The notes: generated from the letters alone by a model not told the origin. Positions 51,091 through 60,219 are shown, counted from the first letter of the stretch. The stretch: 64,000 nucleotides of DNA from Labedaea rhizosphaerae (GCF_004362825.1 NZ_SNXZ01000010.1:111361-175360), one strand, 5' to 3'. Made by a program: numbers and translations.

Positions 51091-51585
51091 CTAGCCGGAA
51101 TCCTCAGCCTGCCACCGGTCCCTGAACTGCGCCAGCACGTCTTCGTAGGCTTGCCGGTCGAAGACGATGGGACCGACGCCGGTCAGGATGTCGCCGGGAT
51201 CGAAGGGCTCGTAGTCGTTCTGATACCCGAAGTCGCGCCACACCACGGTGTCCTCGGTGCGCTCGATCACGGCGGTCACGCCGCCGCACCCGAGGTCCCC
51301 GCATTCCGGGCAGACGTAGAGCGGCACGCGACCGTCGTCCAGCGGCGACGGAAGCTCGCCGATCAACGGCCCGTAATCTGCCGCGGGAAACCCGATCGGC
51401 CAGTTCAGCACGAGAACCGGCACACAGTCGACAAGGGTAGGGGCGTCTTCAAGGACGGCGGCGAGTCGGTCCCTGAGGGACTCGCCGTCGACAATGAAGT
51501 CCAGGTATTCGCGCCTCGACCGGCCAACGGTGCCTTCGTCTACGTCCCCGCGGACCTGCTCCACCAACGTCAACGAGTTCACCAC
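51091..51585 (-). CDS. Hypothetical protein with CxxC-type metal site
   Basis: I do not recognise this 164-residue protein. It contains LYVCPECGDLGCGGVTAVIE, a three-Cys knuckle that may bind zinc, followed by VVWRDFGYQNDYEPFDP. The protein is acidic, without signal peptide or TM helix. The GTG start at 51585 has no strong ribosome site, so the N-terminus is uncertain. It is an orphan gene between two opposing units. Confidence 0.65.
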   Translation of the reverse strand: MVNSLTLVEQVRGDVDEGTVGRSRREYLDFIVDGESLRDRLAAVLEDAPTLVDCVPVLVLNWPIGFPAADYGPLIGELPSPLDDGRVPLYVCPECGDLGCGGVTAVIERTEDTVVWRDFGYQNDYEPFDPGDILTGVGPIVFDRQAYEDVLAQFRDRWQAEDSG

Positions 51586-51634
51586 GCCGGCCAGCTTGCC
51601 CTACGCACCCAGCAAACCCACGAACCGGTCCGCG

Positions 51635-52294
51635 TCACGAAGTAGGCCGGTTGCCGGCCTCCTTCACGACGTCCCCCTCTTGCTCGAGGGCGACCGCGCC
51701 GTACCGCGGCCTGCCCGACGGCCGGTAGGTGTGCACGGCCACGCCACGGCTCGTGGTCTTGGTGTCGACGAGTTCGAGCGCGGTCGGGGTGGTGCCTTCG
51801 GCGAAGAGTCGTCGGCCGTTGCCCAGGACGACCGGGTGGATCAGCAGCCGGTACTCGTCGATGAGCTCCCGCTCCATCAGGGTCTGGACGAGGCTCCCGC
51901 TTCCGTGGACCTGGAGTTCGTTGCCGGGCTGGTCCTTCAGGTGTGCGACGGCGTCGAAAACGTCGTCCTGGAGCAACGTGGAGTTGTTCCAGTCCACTCG
52001 CGCCAAGCTGGTCGAGACGACGTATTTCGGCTGCTCGTTCAGCCTGGTCGCGAGGATGTCGTTCGGATCGCTGATCTTCGCCCAATGCCCGACGAAGAGT
52101 TCGTAGGTCCGTCGCCCCATCAAGAAACCGTCAGCGGCCGCGATCCAGCCCGTGGTCAATTCCGCCATGTCGTCGTCGAAGTAGGGCACCTGCCAACCGC
52201 CCTGCTCGAAGCCGTCGTTCAGTTCCGGTTCGGGTTTCCCGTTGCTCTGGACGACCCCGTCGAGGGTCAGATGGGAGATGACGGTCAGTCGCAT
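51635..52294 (-). CDS. Dihydrofolate reductase/RibD C-terminal family protein
   Basis: The 219-residue protein has RLTVISHLTLDGVVQSNGKP, AADGFLMGRRTYELFVGHW, LQVHGSGSLVQTLMERELID and LIHPVVLGNGRRLF, the typical RibD-C/DHFR-like pattern. Such actinobacterial proteins bind NADPH and are usually not essential folate enzymes; their substrates are mostly unknown. ATG 52294 opens the frame. Confidence 0.9.
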   Translation of the reverse strand: MRLTVISHLTLDGVVQSNGKPEPELNDGFEQGGWQVPYFDDDMAELTTGWIAAADGFLMGRRTYELFVGHWAKISDPNDILATRLNEQPKYVVSTSLARVDWNNSTLLQDDVFDAVAHLKDQPGNELQVHGSGSLVQTLMERELIDEYRLLIHPVVLGNGRRLFAEGTTPTALELVDTKTTSRGVAVHTYRPSGRPRYGAVALEQEGDVVKEAGNRPTS

Positions 52295-52429
52295 TAGACG
52301 TTCACCTCGTCGTCGATCTGCAGCACCGGATGGGGCAAAGCGGTGCTCGTGAGCGATCGGTCCAAAATACGTTGTGCGACCTCGCCGCCAGTGCCCTCGT
52401 CCTTCATTCTCCCGGCGGCCGGTTCCGCG

Positions 52430-54421
52430 TTAAACCACCTGCGCGTCGATCAGTTTTTGCCAGATTTCGTTCTGGTCCACCACTTCCACGCCAAGTTTTG
52501 CGGCCTTGGTGAGTTTGGCGTCGCCCACTCCGGCGCCGGTGATCAGGAAATCGGTGTTCGCCGAGACCGAGGAGGCGGCGGTGGCGCCGGCCTTTTCGCA
52601 CAGGCGTTGGAAGACCGGACGCGGGACCTTTTCGCCGGTGCGGGGGTCGTTGATCGCGCCGGTGATCACCACGGTCTTGCCGGCCAGGGGTGCGCCGGCC
52701 GCCACGACCGGGGGGAGGTCCTCGTCGCGGACGTCGAGGGAGACGCCGGCGGCGCGCAGCCGTTCGAGTTCGGGGCGCAGCCGGGTGAGGTGTTCGATCA
52801 ACGACGCCGCCACCTTGGGGCCGATGTCCTCCACGGCGACCAGGCCTTCGACGCCGGCTTCGGCGACCTCCTCCAGCGAACGGAAACCACCGCGGCACAG
52901 CCTTGCCGCGGTGCCGTCGGAGGCCAGGGGGATGGCCAGGCCGATCAGGGCCCGGCGCAGGCCCACCTGGCGGCTGGCGTCGATCGACTCGATCATGCGG
53001 GTGGCCGAGACCTCGCCGATGCGGTCGAACTCCAGCAGCTTCTCCTTGGTCAGGTGGTAGAAGTCCGACGGCTGCTGCAGGATGCCGACCTCGGCCAGCC
53101 GCTCGATCCACACGCCACCGATGGCGTCGATGTCCGCCGCCGCCCGCGAGGCCCAGTGGATCAACCGCCGCACGGTCTGGGCCGGGCAGGACACGTTGGT
53201 GCAGAACAGTTCCCGGCTGTTGCCTTGCTCGATCAACGCCTGACCGCACGACGGGCACACGCTCGGCGGCACGATCTCCTGCTCCTGGCCGGTGCGCTTC
53301 GACGCGTCCAGCACGCCCGCCACGAACGGGATCACGTCCCCGGCGCGGCGCACCAGCACCGTGTCGCCGATCTTGATGTCGCGGGCGCGGATCACCTCTT
53401 GGTTGGCCAGCGTCGCCCGGGTGACCGTGGTGCCGCCGACGAACACCGGCTCCAGCCAGGCCACCGGCGCGATCTTGCCGGTCTTGCCGACGTCCCAGAC
53501 CACGTCGGCCAGCACGGTGGTCTTCTCCTCGGCGGCGAACTTGAACGCGATCGCACCGCGCGGGGAGCTCGACCGGGTGCCCGCGGCGGCGAACGCGTCG
53601 CGGTCGGCCAGCCGCAGCACCGCGCCGTCCAGGTCGTAGTCGAGGTCGCCGCGCTGCTGCTCGATCTCCGTGATCGCCTGCTGCGCCGCTTCCGCGTCGG
53701 CGCAGTGGCGCATGTCGGCGGCGGTGAAGCCGAGGGTGTGCAGTGCGCGGTCCAGTTCGGTGTCCGCGCTGTCGGTGTCGGTGGCGAGGTCGAAGGCGAA
53801 GAACCGCAGGCGCCGCCCGGCGACGGTCGCCGGGTCCTTGGCCCGCAACGTGCCGGCGGCGGCGTTGCGCGGGTTGATCAACGGCTTGTCCGGGTGCGCC
53901 GTGTTGTAGGCGGCGAAGGTGGAGCGCAGCATGACCGCCTCGCCCCGTACCTCGGCCCGCCCGTCGGCTGTCAGCCGTTCGGGGATCCCGTCGGCCATGG
54001 CCCGCACCATCGCGGTCACGTCCTCGCCGGTGGTCCCGTCGCCGCGCGTGACGGCCCGCACCAGCCGGCCGTGCTCGTAGATCAAGGCGAGCGAGAGACC
54101 GTCCAGCTTCGGCATCACCACCACCGACTGGCCGGGGAACCGGTCGAAGAACGCCGCGACCTGCTCGGGCTTGGTCGCCTTCTCCAGCGACAGCATCGGA
54201 CGCGAGTGCCGCACCGGCGCGTGCAGCACCGCGGGCCCGCCGACCTGCTCCAGCGGATTCGGCACCGGCGCGAGCTCCGGGTTCGCCTCGATCAGCCCAC
54301 GGAGCTCGTCCTCGACCGCGTCGTACTCGGCGTCAGCGACGAGTGGCGTGCCCTGGTAGTAGGCGGCCCGCAGCTCCACGAGGCGGGCGGCGAGCTGCGG
54401 AATTCGGTCCCGTGCGTTCAC
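52430..54421 (-). CDS. ligA: NAD-dependent DNA ligase (LigA family)
   Basis: The 663-residue ligase has domain Ia (AAYYQGTPLVADAEYD), the adenylation motif VVMPKLDGLSLALIYEHG with the nucleophile Lys, a motif near TRGDGTTGEDVT and a four-Cys zinc finger (CPSCGQ ... CTNVSCPAQ). Helix-hairpin-helix repeats and a C-terminal BRCT domain (VVITGAINDPRTGEKVPR) follow. It seals nicks using NAD. The N-terminal and BRCT segments are less canonical than in housekeeping LigA, and the surroundings are accessory genes, so it may be a second copy; the rest of the genome is needed to tell. Confidence 0.93.
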   Translation of the reverse strand: MNARDRIPQLAARLVELRAAYYQGTPLVADAEYDAVEDELRGLIEANPELAPVPNPLEQVGGPAVLHAPVRHSRPMLSLEKATKPEQVAAFFDRFPGQSVVVMPKLDGLSLALIYEHGRLVRAVTRGDGTTGEDVTAMVRAMADGIPERLTADGRAEVRGEAVMLRSTFAAYNTAHPDKPLINPRNAAAGTLRAKDPATVAGRRLRFFAFDLATDTDSADTELDRALHTLGFTAADMRHCADAEAAQQAITEIEQQRGDLDYDLDGAVLRLADRDAFAAAGTRSSSPRGAIAFKFAAEEKTTVLADVVWDVGKTGKIAPVAWLEPVFVGGTTVTRATLANQEVIRARDIKIGDTVLVRRAGDVIPFVAGVLDASKRTGQEQEIVPPSVCPSCGQALIEQGNSRELFCTNVSCPAQTVRRLIHWASRAAADIDAIGGVWIERLAEVGILQQPSDFYHLTKEKLLEFDRIGEVSATRMIESIDASRQVGLRRALIGLAIPLASDGTAARLCRGGFRSLEEVAEAGVEGLVAVEDIGPKVAASLIEHLTRLRPELERLRAAGVSLDVRDEDLPPVVAAGAPLAGKTVVITGAINDPRTGEKVPRPVFQRLCEKAGATAASSVSANTDFLITGAGVGDAKLTKAAKLGVEVVDQNEIWQKLIDAQVV

Positions 54422-54468
54422 GAACCCGGACGTTACCGGCAGCCACCGACACAGGTGCCGCTATCGCT

Positions 54469-54627
54469 TCAGCCCGACTGTGGGTCGCGGTCGTCGTGCG
54501 GATCGCCGCTGGACGTGCCCTGTTCCCCGCGGATGGTCTCGCGTTCGGCCTGCGGGGTGTCGCCGTGGACGTCCTCGCGGTCGTCCCGGTCGTCCGGCTC
54601 CGGGTCGCGTGCCTTGCCTTCGGTCAT
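54469..54627 (-). CDS. 52-residue acidic disordered protein
   Basis: This short frame begins MTEGKARDPEPDD and ends DDRDPQSG. It consists mainly of Asp, Glu, Arg and Pro and would be disordered. Its ATG (54627) overlaps the stop of the siderophore-interacting protein gene as ATGA, the usual sign of a real coupled gene. No function can be assigned. It would be missed by annotation with a 60-residue cut-off. Confidence 0.55.
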   Translation of the reverse strand: MTEGKARDPEPDDRDDREDVHGDTPQAERETIRGEQGTSSGDPHDDRDPQSG

Positions 54628-55442
54628 GCCGGGTGGCTACCCCGGATCGTGGCGGTGAAATCTTGTTCCGCCTCGACCTGGCGGTTCCACTCGCGCTTGC
54701 TCGCCTGCCAGCCGTCCTCGTCGTGCCCGAGCCGCCAGTAGCCGGAAATCGAGACCTGCTCGCGCGGGATGCCCCGCTCGACCAGCAGATGCCGCCGGAG
54801 CTCCTTGACGAAACCGGCCTCGCCGTGGACGAAGGCCTGGAGGACGCCGGGCGGGAAGTCCAGCTGGGTCACGGCGGGCACGAGGGCCGAGCCGACGACG
54901 GCGTCGCCGCGGTGCAGCCAGGTGATCGACGCGTCGCCGGGTGCGTCGAGCTTCTGCTCCTCGTCGGGGCCGCTGACCTCGATCAGGACCTGGGCTCGGG
55001 CGCTCGCGGGCAGCTGCTCCAGCGTGGCGGCGATGGCCGGCAGGGCGCTCTCGTCCCCGGCCAGCAGGTGCCAGTCGACGGCCGGATCGGGGGCGTAGGC
55101 GCCGCCCGGACCGAGGAACGCGATGCGCTCACCCGGCGTCACCCGCGCCGCCCACGGCCCGGCCAGTCCCCGGTCGCCGTGTTCGACCACGTCGATGGTC
55201 AGCTCGCGGTTGCCGGCATCCCAGCGGCGCACGGTGTAGGTGCGCCGGCTCGGCCGCTGGTCGGGGGCGTCGTCGAGCGGGAACAGCAGCTTGACGTACT
55301 GGTCGGTGTACGGGCCGGCGGTGAACTCCGCCAGGCCGGGACCGCCCAGCACGACCCGGATCAGGTGCGGGGTGACCCGTTCGGCCCGCAGCACCTGCCC
55401 GACGGTGGGAGTGCGGTCCTGACGCCCTGGTCGCTCGGTCAT
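54624..55442 (-). CDS. Siderophore-interacting protein (ViuB-type ferric reductase)
   Basis: The 272-residue protein has an N-terminal FAD-binding barrel (YTDQYVKLLF, SRRTYTVRRWDAGNRELTID, GPWAARVTPGERIAFLGPGG) and a C-terminal SIP domain (LLAGDESALPAIAATLEQL, VHGEAGFVKELRRHLLVERG, GYWRLGHDEDGW). This family reduces ferric siderophores in the cytoplasm to release iron. A clear iron box at 55465-55483 precedes the gene, so an IdeR/DmdR repressor should switch it off when iron is plentiful. No siderophore synthesis gene is in the window. Confidence 0.95.
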   Translation of the reverse strand: MTERPGRQDRTPTVGQVLRAERVTPHLIRVVLGGPGLAEFTAGPYTDQYVKLLFPLDDAPDQRPSRRTYTVRRWDAGNRELTIDVVEHGDRGLAGPWAARVTPGERIAFLGPGGAYAPDPAVDWHLLAGDESALPAIAATLEQLPASARAQVLIEVSGPDEEQKLDAPGDASITWLHRGDAVVGSALVPAVTQLDFPPGVLQAFVHGEAGFVKELRRHLLVERGIPREQVSISGYWRLGHDEDGWQASKREWNRQVEAEQDFTATIRGSHPA

Positions 55443-55464
55443 GTACAGCCCTTCGTCGCGTAAC

Positions 55465-55483
55465 TAAAGCCAGCCTAACCTAA
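55465..55483. promoter_or_regulatory. Iron box (IdeR/DmdR binding site)
   Basis: On the minus strand the site reads TTAGGTTAGGCTGGCTTTA, matching 15 of 19 bases of the IdeR/DmdR consensus TTAGGTTAGGCTAACCTAA, with the left 12 bases exact. It lies 23 bp upstream of the siderophore-interacting protein gene. It could also affect the divergent cutinase-like gene. Confidence 0.85.
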
Positions 55484-55585
55484 GGGACATAGAAGTCCGG
55501 TCCGCCGGCCGACCGCGAACGGGGGAGCGACCCCATACTCGCTTGCCAGGCAAGCATGATCGCTTCTCGGTGACAGGGGCCGAAA

Positions 55586-56614
55586 TTGGGTAACACGCGA
55601 CTGTCCAGGATTCTGGTGCTGCTCCCGTTGGCATTGGTGGCCGCCGGCCTCCCGGCGGGATCCGCCTCGGCCGCCGGTGCCGCCTGCGCGGACACCATGG
55701 TGTTCGAGGTCGGCGGCACCACCGACCCGACCGCGGCCGGGTACAATCACGCGAACGAGACACTCCCGCAAGGCTTTGCGGCCACGCGGATCCACTACCC
55801 GGCGCAACTGCGCCCGCTGCCGGAGGCGGGGACGACCCACGAGGCGGAATACACCCTCGACGAGTCCGCTGCGATCGGAGAGGCCAACCTCCGGACCGCG
55901 GTGACCGAGTTCCACGCCTCCTGCCCGGGTTCGCACCTGCTGCTCACCGGGATCTCCCAGGGCGCCCTCGTCGCGGGCAACGTGCTCGGCGAACTCGCGC
56001 ACCAGGACAAGATCCCGCACGACCAGATCGACGGTGTGCTCTACGCCGACCCGCGGCGCAAGCCGGCCCACGGGTTCGCCGGCGGGCTGATGACCAACCT
56101 GCCGACGTTCCTCGACGGGCTCACCATGCAAGGCCCGCGTGGGTTCGGTGACCTCGCGGTGCACCAGATCTGCTACCAGAACGACGGCGTGTGCAAGTCG
56201 GACAACCCGATCACCAACCTGCCGGCCTTCGCCAACGGGATCGTGGGCTGGATCGAGGGCGCGCACGGGAAGTACGTGCTCGACCCGGTCCACGATCGCG
56301 GTTCGGGCGACACCGTGATCGCGCAGGCCCCGGCCGTGCCGTACGGGCCGTCGTTGCCGATCCCGGCGCCGACGCTGTACACGTTGCTCGACGGCAAGCT
56401 GCCCACCGCGGCGATCAGCAAGGTCGTGCAGGGCATCGCGAGCCTGGTCTACGCGTTGCTGAACGCGGGTCAGCGGGCGGAGTTCACGACCTTCGTCAAC
56501 GGTGCCGGGCTCCCGGTCCAGGCTGGGGCGCGGGACAAGAACTGGGCTCCGCGCGTCAAAACCCTCGTGCACAACGTCCAGGTCACCGTTCGGCAGTCCC
56601 GGACCGGGCGCTGA
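55586..56614 (+). CDS. Secreted cutinase/PE-PPE-type serine esterase
   Basis: The 342-residue protein has a signal peptide (LSRILVLLPLALVAAGLPAG, cleavage after SASAAG) and an alpha/beta-hydrolase domain with the nucleophile elbow LLTGISQGALVAGNVL. Asp and His are probably in QICYQNDGVCKSDNP and EGAHGKYVLDP, the latter matching the HGxY of cutinases. Paired cysteines (CAD, SCPG, ICYQ, VCK) suggest disulfides. TTG 55586 with AGGGG upstream is the likely start. It would hydrolyse lipid or polyester substrates outside the cell. Confidence 0.87.
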   Translation: MGNTRLSRILVLLPLALVAAGLPAGSASAAGAACADTMVFEVGGTTDPTAAGYNHANETLPQGFAATRIHYPAQLRPLPEAGTTHEAEYTLDESAAIGEANLRTAVTEFHASCPGSHLLLTGISQGALVAGNVLGELAHQDKIPHDQIDGVLYADPRRKPAHGFAGGLMTNLPTFLDGLTMQGPRGFGDLAVHQICYQNDGVCKSDNPITNLPAFANGIVGWIEGAHGKYVLDPVHDRGSGDTVIAQAPAVPYGPSLPIPAPTLYTLLDGKLPTAAISKVVQGIASLVYALLNAGQRAEFTTFVNGAGLPVQAGARDKNWAPRVKTLVHNVQVTVRQSRTGR

Positions 56615-56621
56615 TCGACGA

Positions 56622-57698
56622 TCACCCTTCCCGTCGCGGCGACCTCTTCGCCAGTGCCGTCTCGACCAGGACGTCGAGGAGGTCGCCGTAGGGCAGGCCC
56701 GCGGCCTGCCACATCCGGGGGTACTGGGAGACGCTGGTGAAGCCGGGGAAGGTGTTGACCTCGTTGACGACCCGGGTGCCGTCGGGGCGCAGGAAGAAGT
56801 CGACGCGCAGCAGGCCCGAGCAGCCCAGTTCGCGGAACAGGTGCAGCGCGTCCTGGCCGATGGCCTGCGTGCTCGCCGGGTCCAGCTTGGCCGGCACGTC
56901 GAACAGGGTGGTGGAGTCGGTGTACTTGGCCTCGTAGTCGAAGAACGTGTGCTCGGTGGACGGCAGGATCTCCATCGGCGGGCTGACTTCCACGGCGCCG
57001 TCCGGGCGTTCGAGCACGCCGATGTCGATCTCGCGGCCGGGGACCGCCGCCTCCACCAGCACCTTCTCGTCGCTCTTGCGCGCCCGGTCGAGGGCTTGCG
57101 GCAGCTCCGCCCAGTCCTCCACTTTGGACACGCCGATGCTCGAGCCCTCACGGGCGGGCTTGACGAACACGGGCAGGCCCAGCCGGTCGCGGTCGGCCGG
57201 GGCGAGGTCGTCCTGGCCCCGGCGCAGCACGACACCGTCGGCCACCGCGAGGCCCGCCCCGGCGGCGATCTTCTTCGTGTACTCCTTGTCCACGCTCAGC
57301 GCGCTGGCGGCGATCCCGTTGCCCACGTACGGGATCTCGAACCCCTCCAGCATCGCCTGGACGGCGCCGTCCTCCCCGCACAGACCGTGCAACGCCGGGA
57401 ACACCACGTCACACGACATCAGCTCCACCGCTGTGGCGAGGATGCTGGCGGCGGGCGTGGTGCCGCGCGTCTCGGGGAAGCCGTTCTGTTGCCACGACAG
57501 GACTTCCTCGGTGCTCGTCAGGTCGGGCATGGCCGCGACGCTGGCCCACACGCCGTCTCGGCCGATCCGGACGGGCAGCACGTCGTAGCGGTCCCGGTCG
57601 AGGCTCACCAGCATGCTCGCGGCCGACTGGCACGACACCTCGTGCTCGCCGCTGCGCCCGCCGAACAGCACGGCGAGGCGGATCTTCGGCTCAGACAC
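56622..57698 (-). CDS. ddl: D-alanine--D-alanine ligase
   Basis: The 358-residue ATP-grasp enzyme has LFGGRSGEHEVSCQSA, FPALHGLCGEDGAVQAMLE, PVFVKPAREGSSIGVSKV, FFDYEAKYTDSTT and VNEVNTFPGFTSVSQYP. The Tyr in EAKY marks D-Ala-D-Ala rather than D-Ala-D-lactate (VanA-type) specificity. It makes the dipeptide for peptidoglycan. ATG 57698 lies 8 nt inside the alanine racemase gene, so the two form an operon that makes D-Ala and joins it. Confidence 0.96.
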   Translation of the reverse strand: MSEPKIRLAVLFGGRSGEHEVSCQSAASMLVSLDRDRYDVLPVRIGRDGVWASVAAMPDLTSTEEVLSWQQNGFPETRGTTPAASILATAVELMSCDVVFPALHGLCGEDGAVQAMLEGFEIPYVGNGIAASALSVDKEYTKKIAAGAGLAVADGVVLRRGQDDLAPADRDRLGLPVFVKPAREGSSIGVSKVEDWAELPQALDRARKSDEKVLVEAAVPGREIDIGVLERPDGAVEVSPPMEILPSTEHTFFDYEAKYTDSTTLFDVPAKLDPASTQAIGQDALHLFRELGCSGLLRVDFFLRPDGTRVVNEVNTFPGFTSVSQYPRMWQAAGLPYGDLLDVLVETALAKRSPRREG

Positions 57699-58848
57699 GC
57701 AATGACTCCTCGTATTCGTCGGACTGGTGGGTGTGCGCGTGGACGTGGTGACGGGCCACCCGCGGGCCGATCCCGGTGATGACCTCGTGGGGGACGGTGT
57801 TCGCCCACGACGCCCAGTCGGCCACCGTCGGTTCGCCGTCGTCGCCGGGGCCGAACACGATGACCTCGTCGCCGACCCGGGGGTTGTCGTCGCCGGCGTC
57901 GACGACGAACTGGTCCATCGCGATCCGGCCGGCCACCGGGTAGCGCCGGCCGCCGATCGAGACCTCGGCGTGCCGCGCCGCGGCCCACGGCACGCCGTCC
58001 GCGTAACCCAGGGGCACCAACGCGAGCGTGGTGTCGCGGTCGGTGACGTAGTCGTGGTCGTAGGAGACGCCGCTGCCGGCCGGGACGCGCTTGACCAGGA
58101 TCAGCCGGGCCCGCAAGGTCATCGCGCCGCGCAACCCGAAGGCGTGCCGCGGATCCGGCTCCACGCCGTAGAGCCCGATGCCCGGGCGGACCAGTTCGTA
58201 GTGGGTCCGCGGTGCGCCCAGCGCCGCCGCGGAGTTCGCCAGGTGGCGCAACTCCGGTCGCAGCCCGGCGTCCTGCGCGATCTCCACCGCGTCGTCGAAG
58301 AGCTGGACCTGCAGCCGGGTCGCGGCCGGATCGGTGGCGCTGACCAGGTGCGACCAGACCGCCCGCACCCGCACGTGCCTGGTGGTCTCCAGGTCGCGGG
58401 CCAGGCGCACCAGCTTGCGCCACTCCTCGGGGCGCGCGCCGCCCCGGTGCAACCCGGTGTCCGCCTTCAGGTGCACCTCGGCGGTGATACCTTGCCGCGC
58501 CGCGCTCACGGCGACCGCGCGCAAGTGCTCGCGTGAGGACACCGAAAGGTCCACAGTGGACCGCAGAGCGGCGCCGTAATCCTCCAGCGGGCTGTGCAGC
58601 CAGCTCAGGATCGGGGCGGTGATGCCGCCCGCCCGCAGGTGCAGGGCCTCGGCGCACGTCGTGACGCCCAGCCAGCTCGCGCCCGCGGCGAGCGCGGCCC
58701 GCGCCACCGGCACTGCCCCGTGACCGAAGCCGTCGGCCTTGACCACGGCCATGACCGCCGCGTTCGTGGCCGCGGCGAAGAGCGCCGTGTTGTGCGCGAT
58801 CGCGTCCAGGTGCACGTCTGCCCGGGCGTGCGGTGACGCGATGACCAT
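57691..58848 (-). CDS. alr: Alanine racemase
   Basis: The 385-residue fold type III PLP enzyme has ARADVHLDAIAHNTALFAA, the PLP Lys in MAVVKADGFGHGAVPVA, VHLKADTGLHRGGARPEEW and VRPGIGLYGVEP. The second catalytic Tyr is in SGVSYDHDYVTDRDTTLALV. It interconverts L- and D-alanine. ATG 58848 opens the frame. Location beside ddl with no other cell-wall genes suggests an accessory set, for instance protection against D-cycloserine, but a housekeeping role is possible. Confidence 0.95.
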   Translation of the reverse strand: MVIASPHARADVHLDAIAHNTALFAAATNAAVMAVVKADGFGHGAVPVARAALAAGASWLGVTTCAEALHLRAGGITAPILSWLHSPLEDYGAALRSTVDLSVSSREHLRAVAVSAARQGITAEVHLKADTGLHRGGARPEEWRKLVRLARDLETTRHVRVRAVWSHLVSATDPAATRLQVQLFDDAVEIAQDAGLRPELRHLANSAAALGAPRTHYELVRPGIGLYGVEPDPRHAFGLRGAMTLRARLILVKRVPAGSGVSYDHDYVTDRDTTLALVPLGYADGVPWAAARHAEVSIGGRRYPVAGRIAMDQFVVDAGDDNPRVGDEVIVFGPGDDGEPTVADWASWANTVPHEVITGIGPRVARHHVHAHTHQSDEYEESLRV

Positions 58849-59011
58849 GCGACCACCGTGGCCGGGCGAGTTCCGCGCACCGTCATCGATGTGTCACGGC
58901 TGCGCTACAACGTGCCCGGACGAGCAACCAGCCCCCGACGTGTGACCGGCGTTGACACGGCAGCGGGCCGGGCTCCACGATTCGGTCACGCACAAGGCAT
59001 CAGGAGGCAGC

Positions 59012-59776
59012 GTGGCCCCGGTTGGCTCGGCACACCGGATCGGCAGCGGTCCGCACGCGGTGATCGCGTTGCACGGGTGGTTCGGTTCCGGGGCGGCGTG
59101 GGCGCCGCTGTGGCCGCACCTGGACCAGTCCGCCTTCTCCTACGTGTTCCCCGACTACCGCGGTTACGGCGCGCGCAAGGCCGAGCCCGGCGAGCACTCC
59201 CTCGCCGAGGCCGCCGCTGACGCCATCCGGCTGGCCGACGAGCTGGGGTTCGACCGGTTCTCGGTGCTGGGCCACTCGATGGGCGGCAGCGTGATGCAGC
59301 GGGTGCTCGCCGACGCGCCGCACCGCGTGCGCAGCCTCGTCGGCGTGTCCCCGGTGCCCGCCACCGGCGTGCCCTTCGACGACGAGGGCTGGGGCCTGTT
59401 CGCCGGCGCGGCGGCCGAGCCCGGCAACCGGCGCGCGATCATCGACCTCACAACCGGCAACCGGCTGACCGGCGTCTGGCTGGACGCCATGGTGCGGCAC
59501 TCATTGGAGAACTCCGACCAGCAGGCCTTCGGCGAATACCTGACCGCGTGGGCGAAGACCGACTTCCACACGGAGATCGCCGGCAACGAGGTGCCGGTCA
59601 AGGTGATCGTCGGCGCGCACGACCCCGCGCTGGGGGAGCAGACGATGCGCGCCACGTTCGTCGAGCACTACCCGAACCTCGACCTGGAAGTGTTCGCGGA
59701 CGCGGGCCACTACGCCATGGACGAGACCCCGGTCGCGCTCGCCACGTCGATCGAGCGGTTCCTCGCGCAGCACTAG
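59012..59776 (+). CDS. Alpha/beta hydrolase
   Basis: The 254-residue protein has HGWFGSGAAW (oxyanion loop), the nucleophile elbow FSVLGHSMGGSVMQRVL, an acid in VIVGAHDPALGEQ and His in FADAGHYAMDETP. The frame is open from 58952, but GTG 59012 follows AGGAGG closely and gives the standard N-terminus. The substrate is unknown; the protein is cytoplasmic with no signal peptide. It is divergent from alr. Confidence 0.9.
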   Translation: MAPVGSAHRIGSGPHAVIALHGWFGSGAAWAPLWPHLDQSAFSYVFPDYRGYGARKAEPGEHSLAEAAADAIRLADELGFDRFSVLGHSMGGSVMQRVLADAPHRVRSLVGVSPVPATGVPFDDEGWGLFAGAAAEPGNRRAIIDLTTGNRLTGVWLDAMVRHSLENSDQQAFGEYLTAWAKTDFHTEIAGNEVPVKVIVGAHDPALGEQTMRATFVEHYPNLDLEVFADAGHYAMDETPVALATSIERFLAQH

Positions 59777-59835
59777 GGTCGAATACGGGCGGTCCCGAAC
59801 CTTCGTGGTCCAGCCGATGTCCGGTGTTTTCCGGG

Positions 59836-60219
59836 TCAGCCGGTGTGATACGGGCTGGTGTAGAAGTACGTCGTTTTCGTGACCAGAAGTCCCTGTTCGG
59901 AAATCGTGAAGATCTCGGCGAAGCCGATGTCGGTGCCGGGCCGGGCGAGGTGTCGTCCCGTCACCGTCACGTGCCGGTCGGTCGCGAACAGGTGGTGCGG
60001 TATTTGTACGCCACCCGCGGTCGCGGCCCGCTCGATCGCCGCTCGTCCGACGATGGAGCCGGTGCCCGGCGCGCGGAGCACGGCGTTCCCCTCGAACAAC
60101 GACGCGTAGCCATCCGCGTCACCCACCTGGAGCAAGTGGTAGCTCAGCCGCACCTGGTCCAGACCAGCCGCGGCGCGCCCGGCGGCCGGGTCCCGGGAAC
60201 CGTAACCACCAGCGCTCAT
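59836..60219 (-). CDS. SnoaL-like NTF2-fold protein
   Basis: The 127-residue protein has LDQVRLSYHLLQVGDADGYASLF, VLRAPGTGSIVGRAAIERAA, HHLFATDRHVTVTGRHL and FAEIFTISEQGLLVTKTTYFY, the usual SnoaL/NTF2 arrangement. It is divergent from the large SARP-family regulator gene. Two other SnoaL-like genes occur at 446 and 49814, but the three proteins show little sequence likeness. Function unknown. Confidence 0.82.
   Translation of the reverse strand: MSAGGYGSRDPAAGRAAAGLDQVRLSYHLLQVGDADGYASLFEGNAVLRAPGTGSIVGRAAIERAATAGGVQIPHHLFATDRHVTVTGRHLARPGTDIGFAEIFTISEQGLLVTKTTYFYTSPYHTG

Noticed and set aside
56622..57698. VanA-like D-Ala-D-lactate ligase (glycopeptide resistance)
   Set aside because: The ligase has EAKY, the D-Ala-D-Ala type omega-loop, and no vanH or vanX homologue is adjacent.
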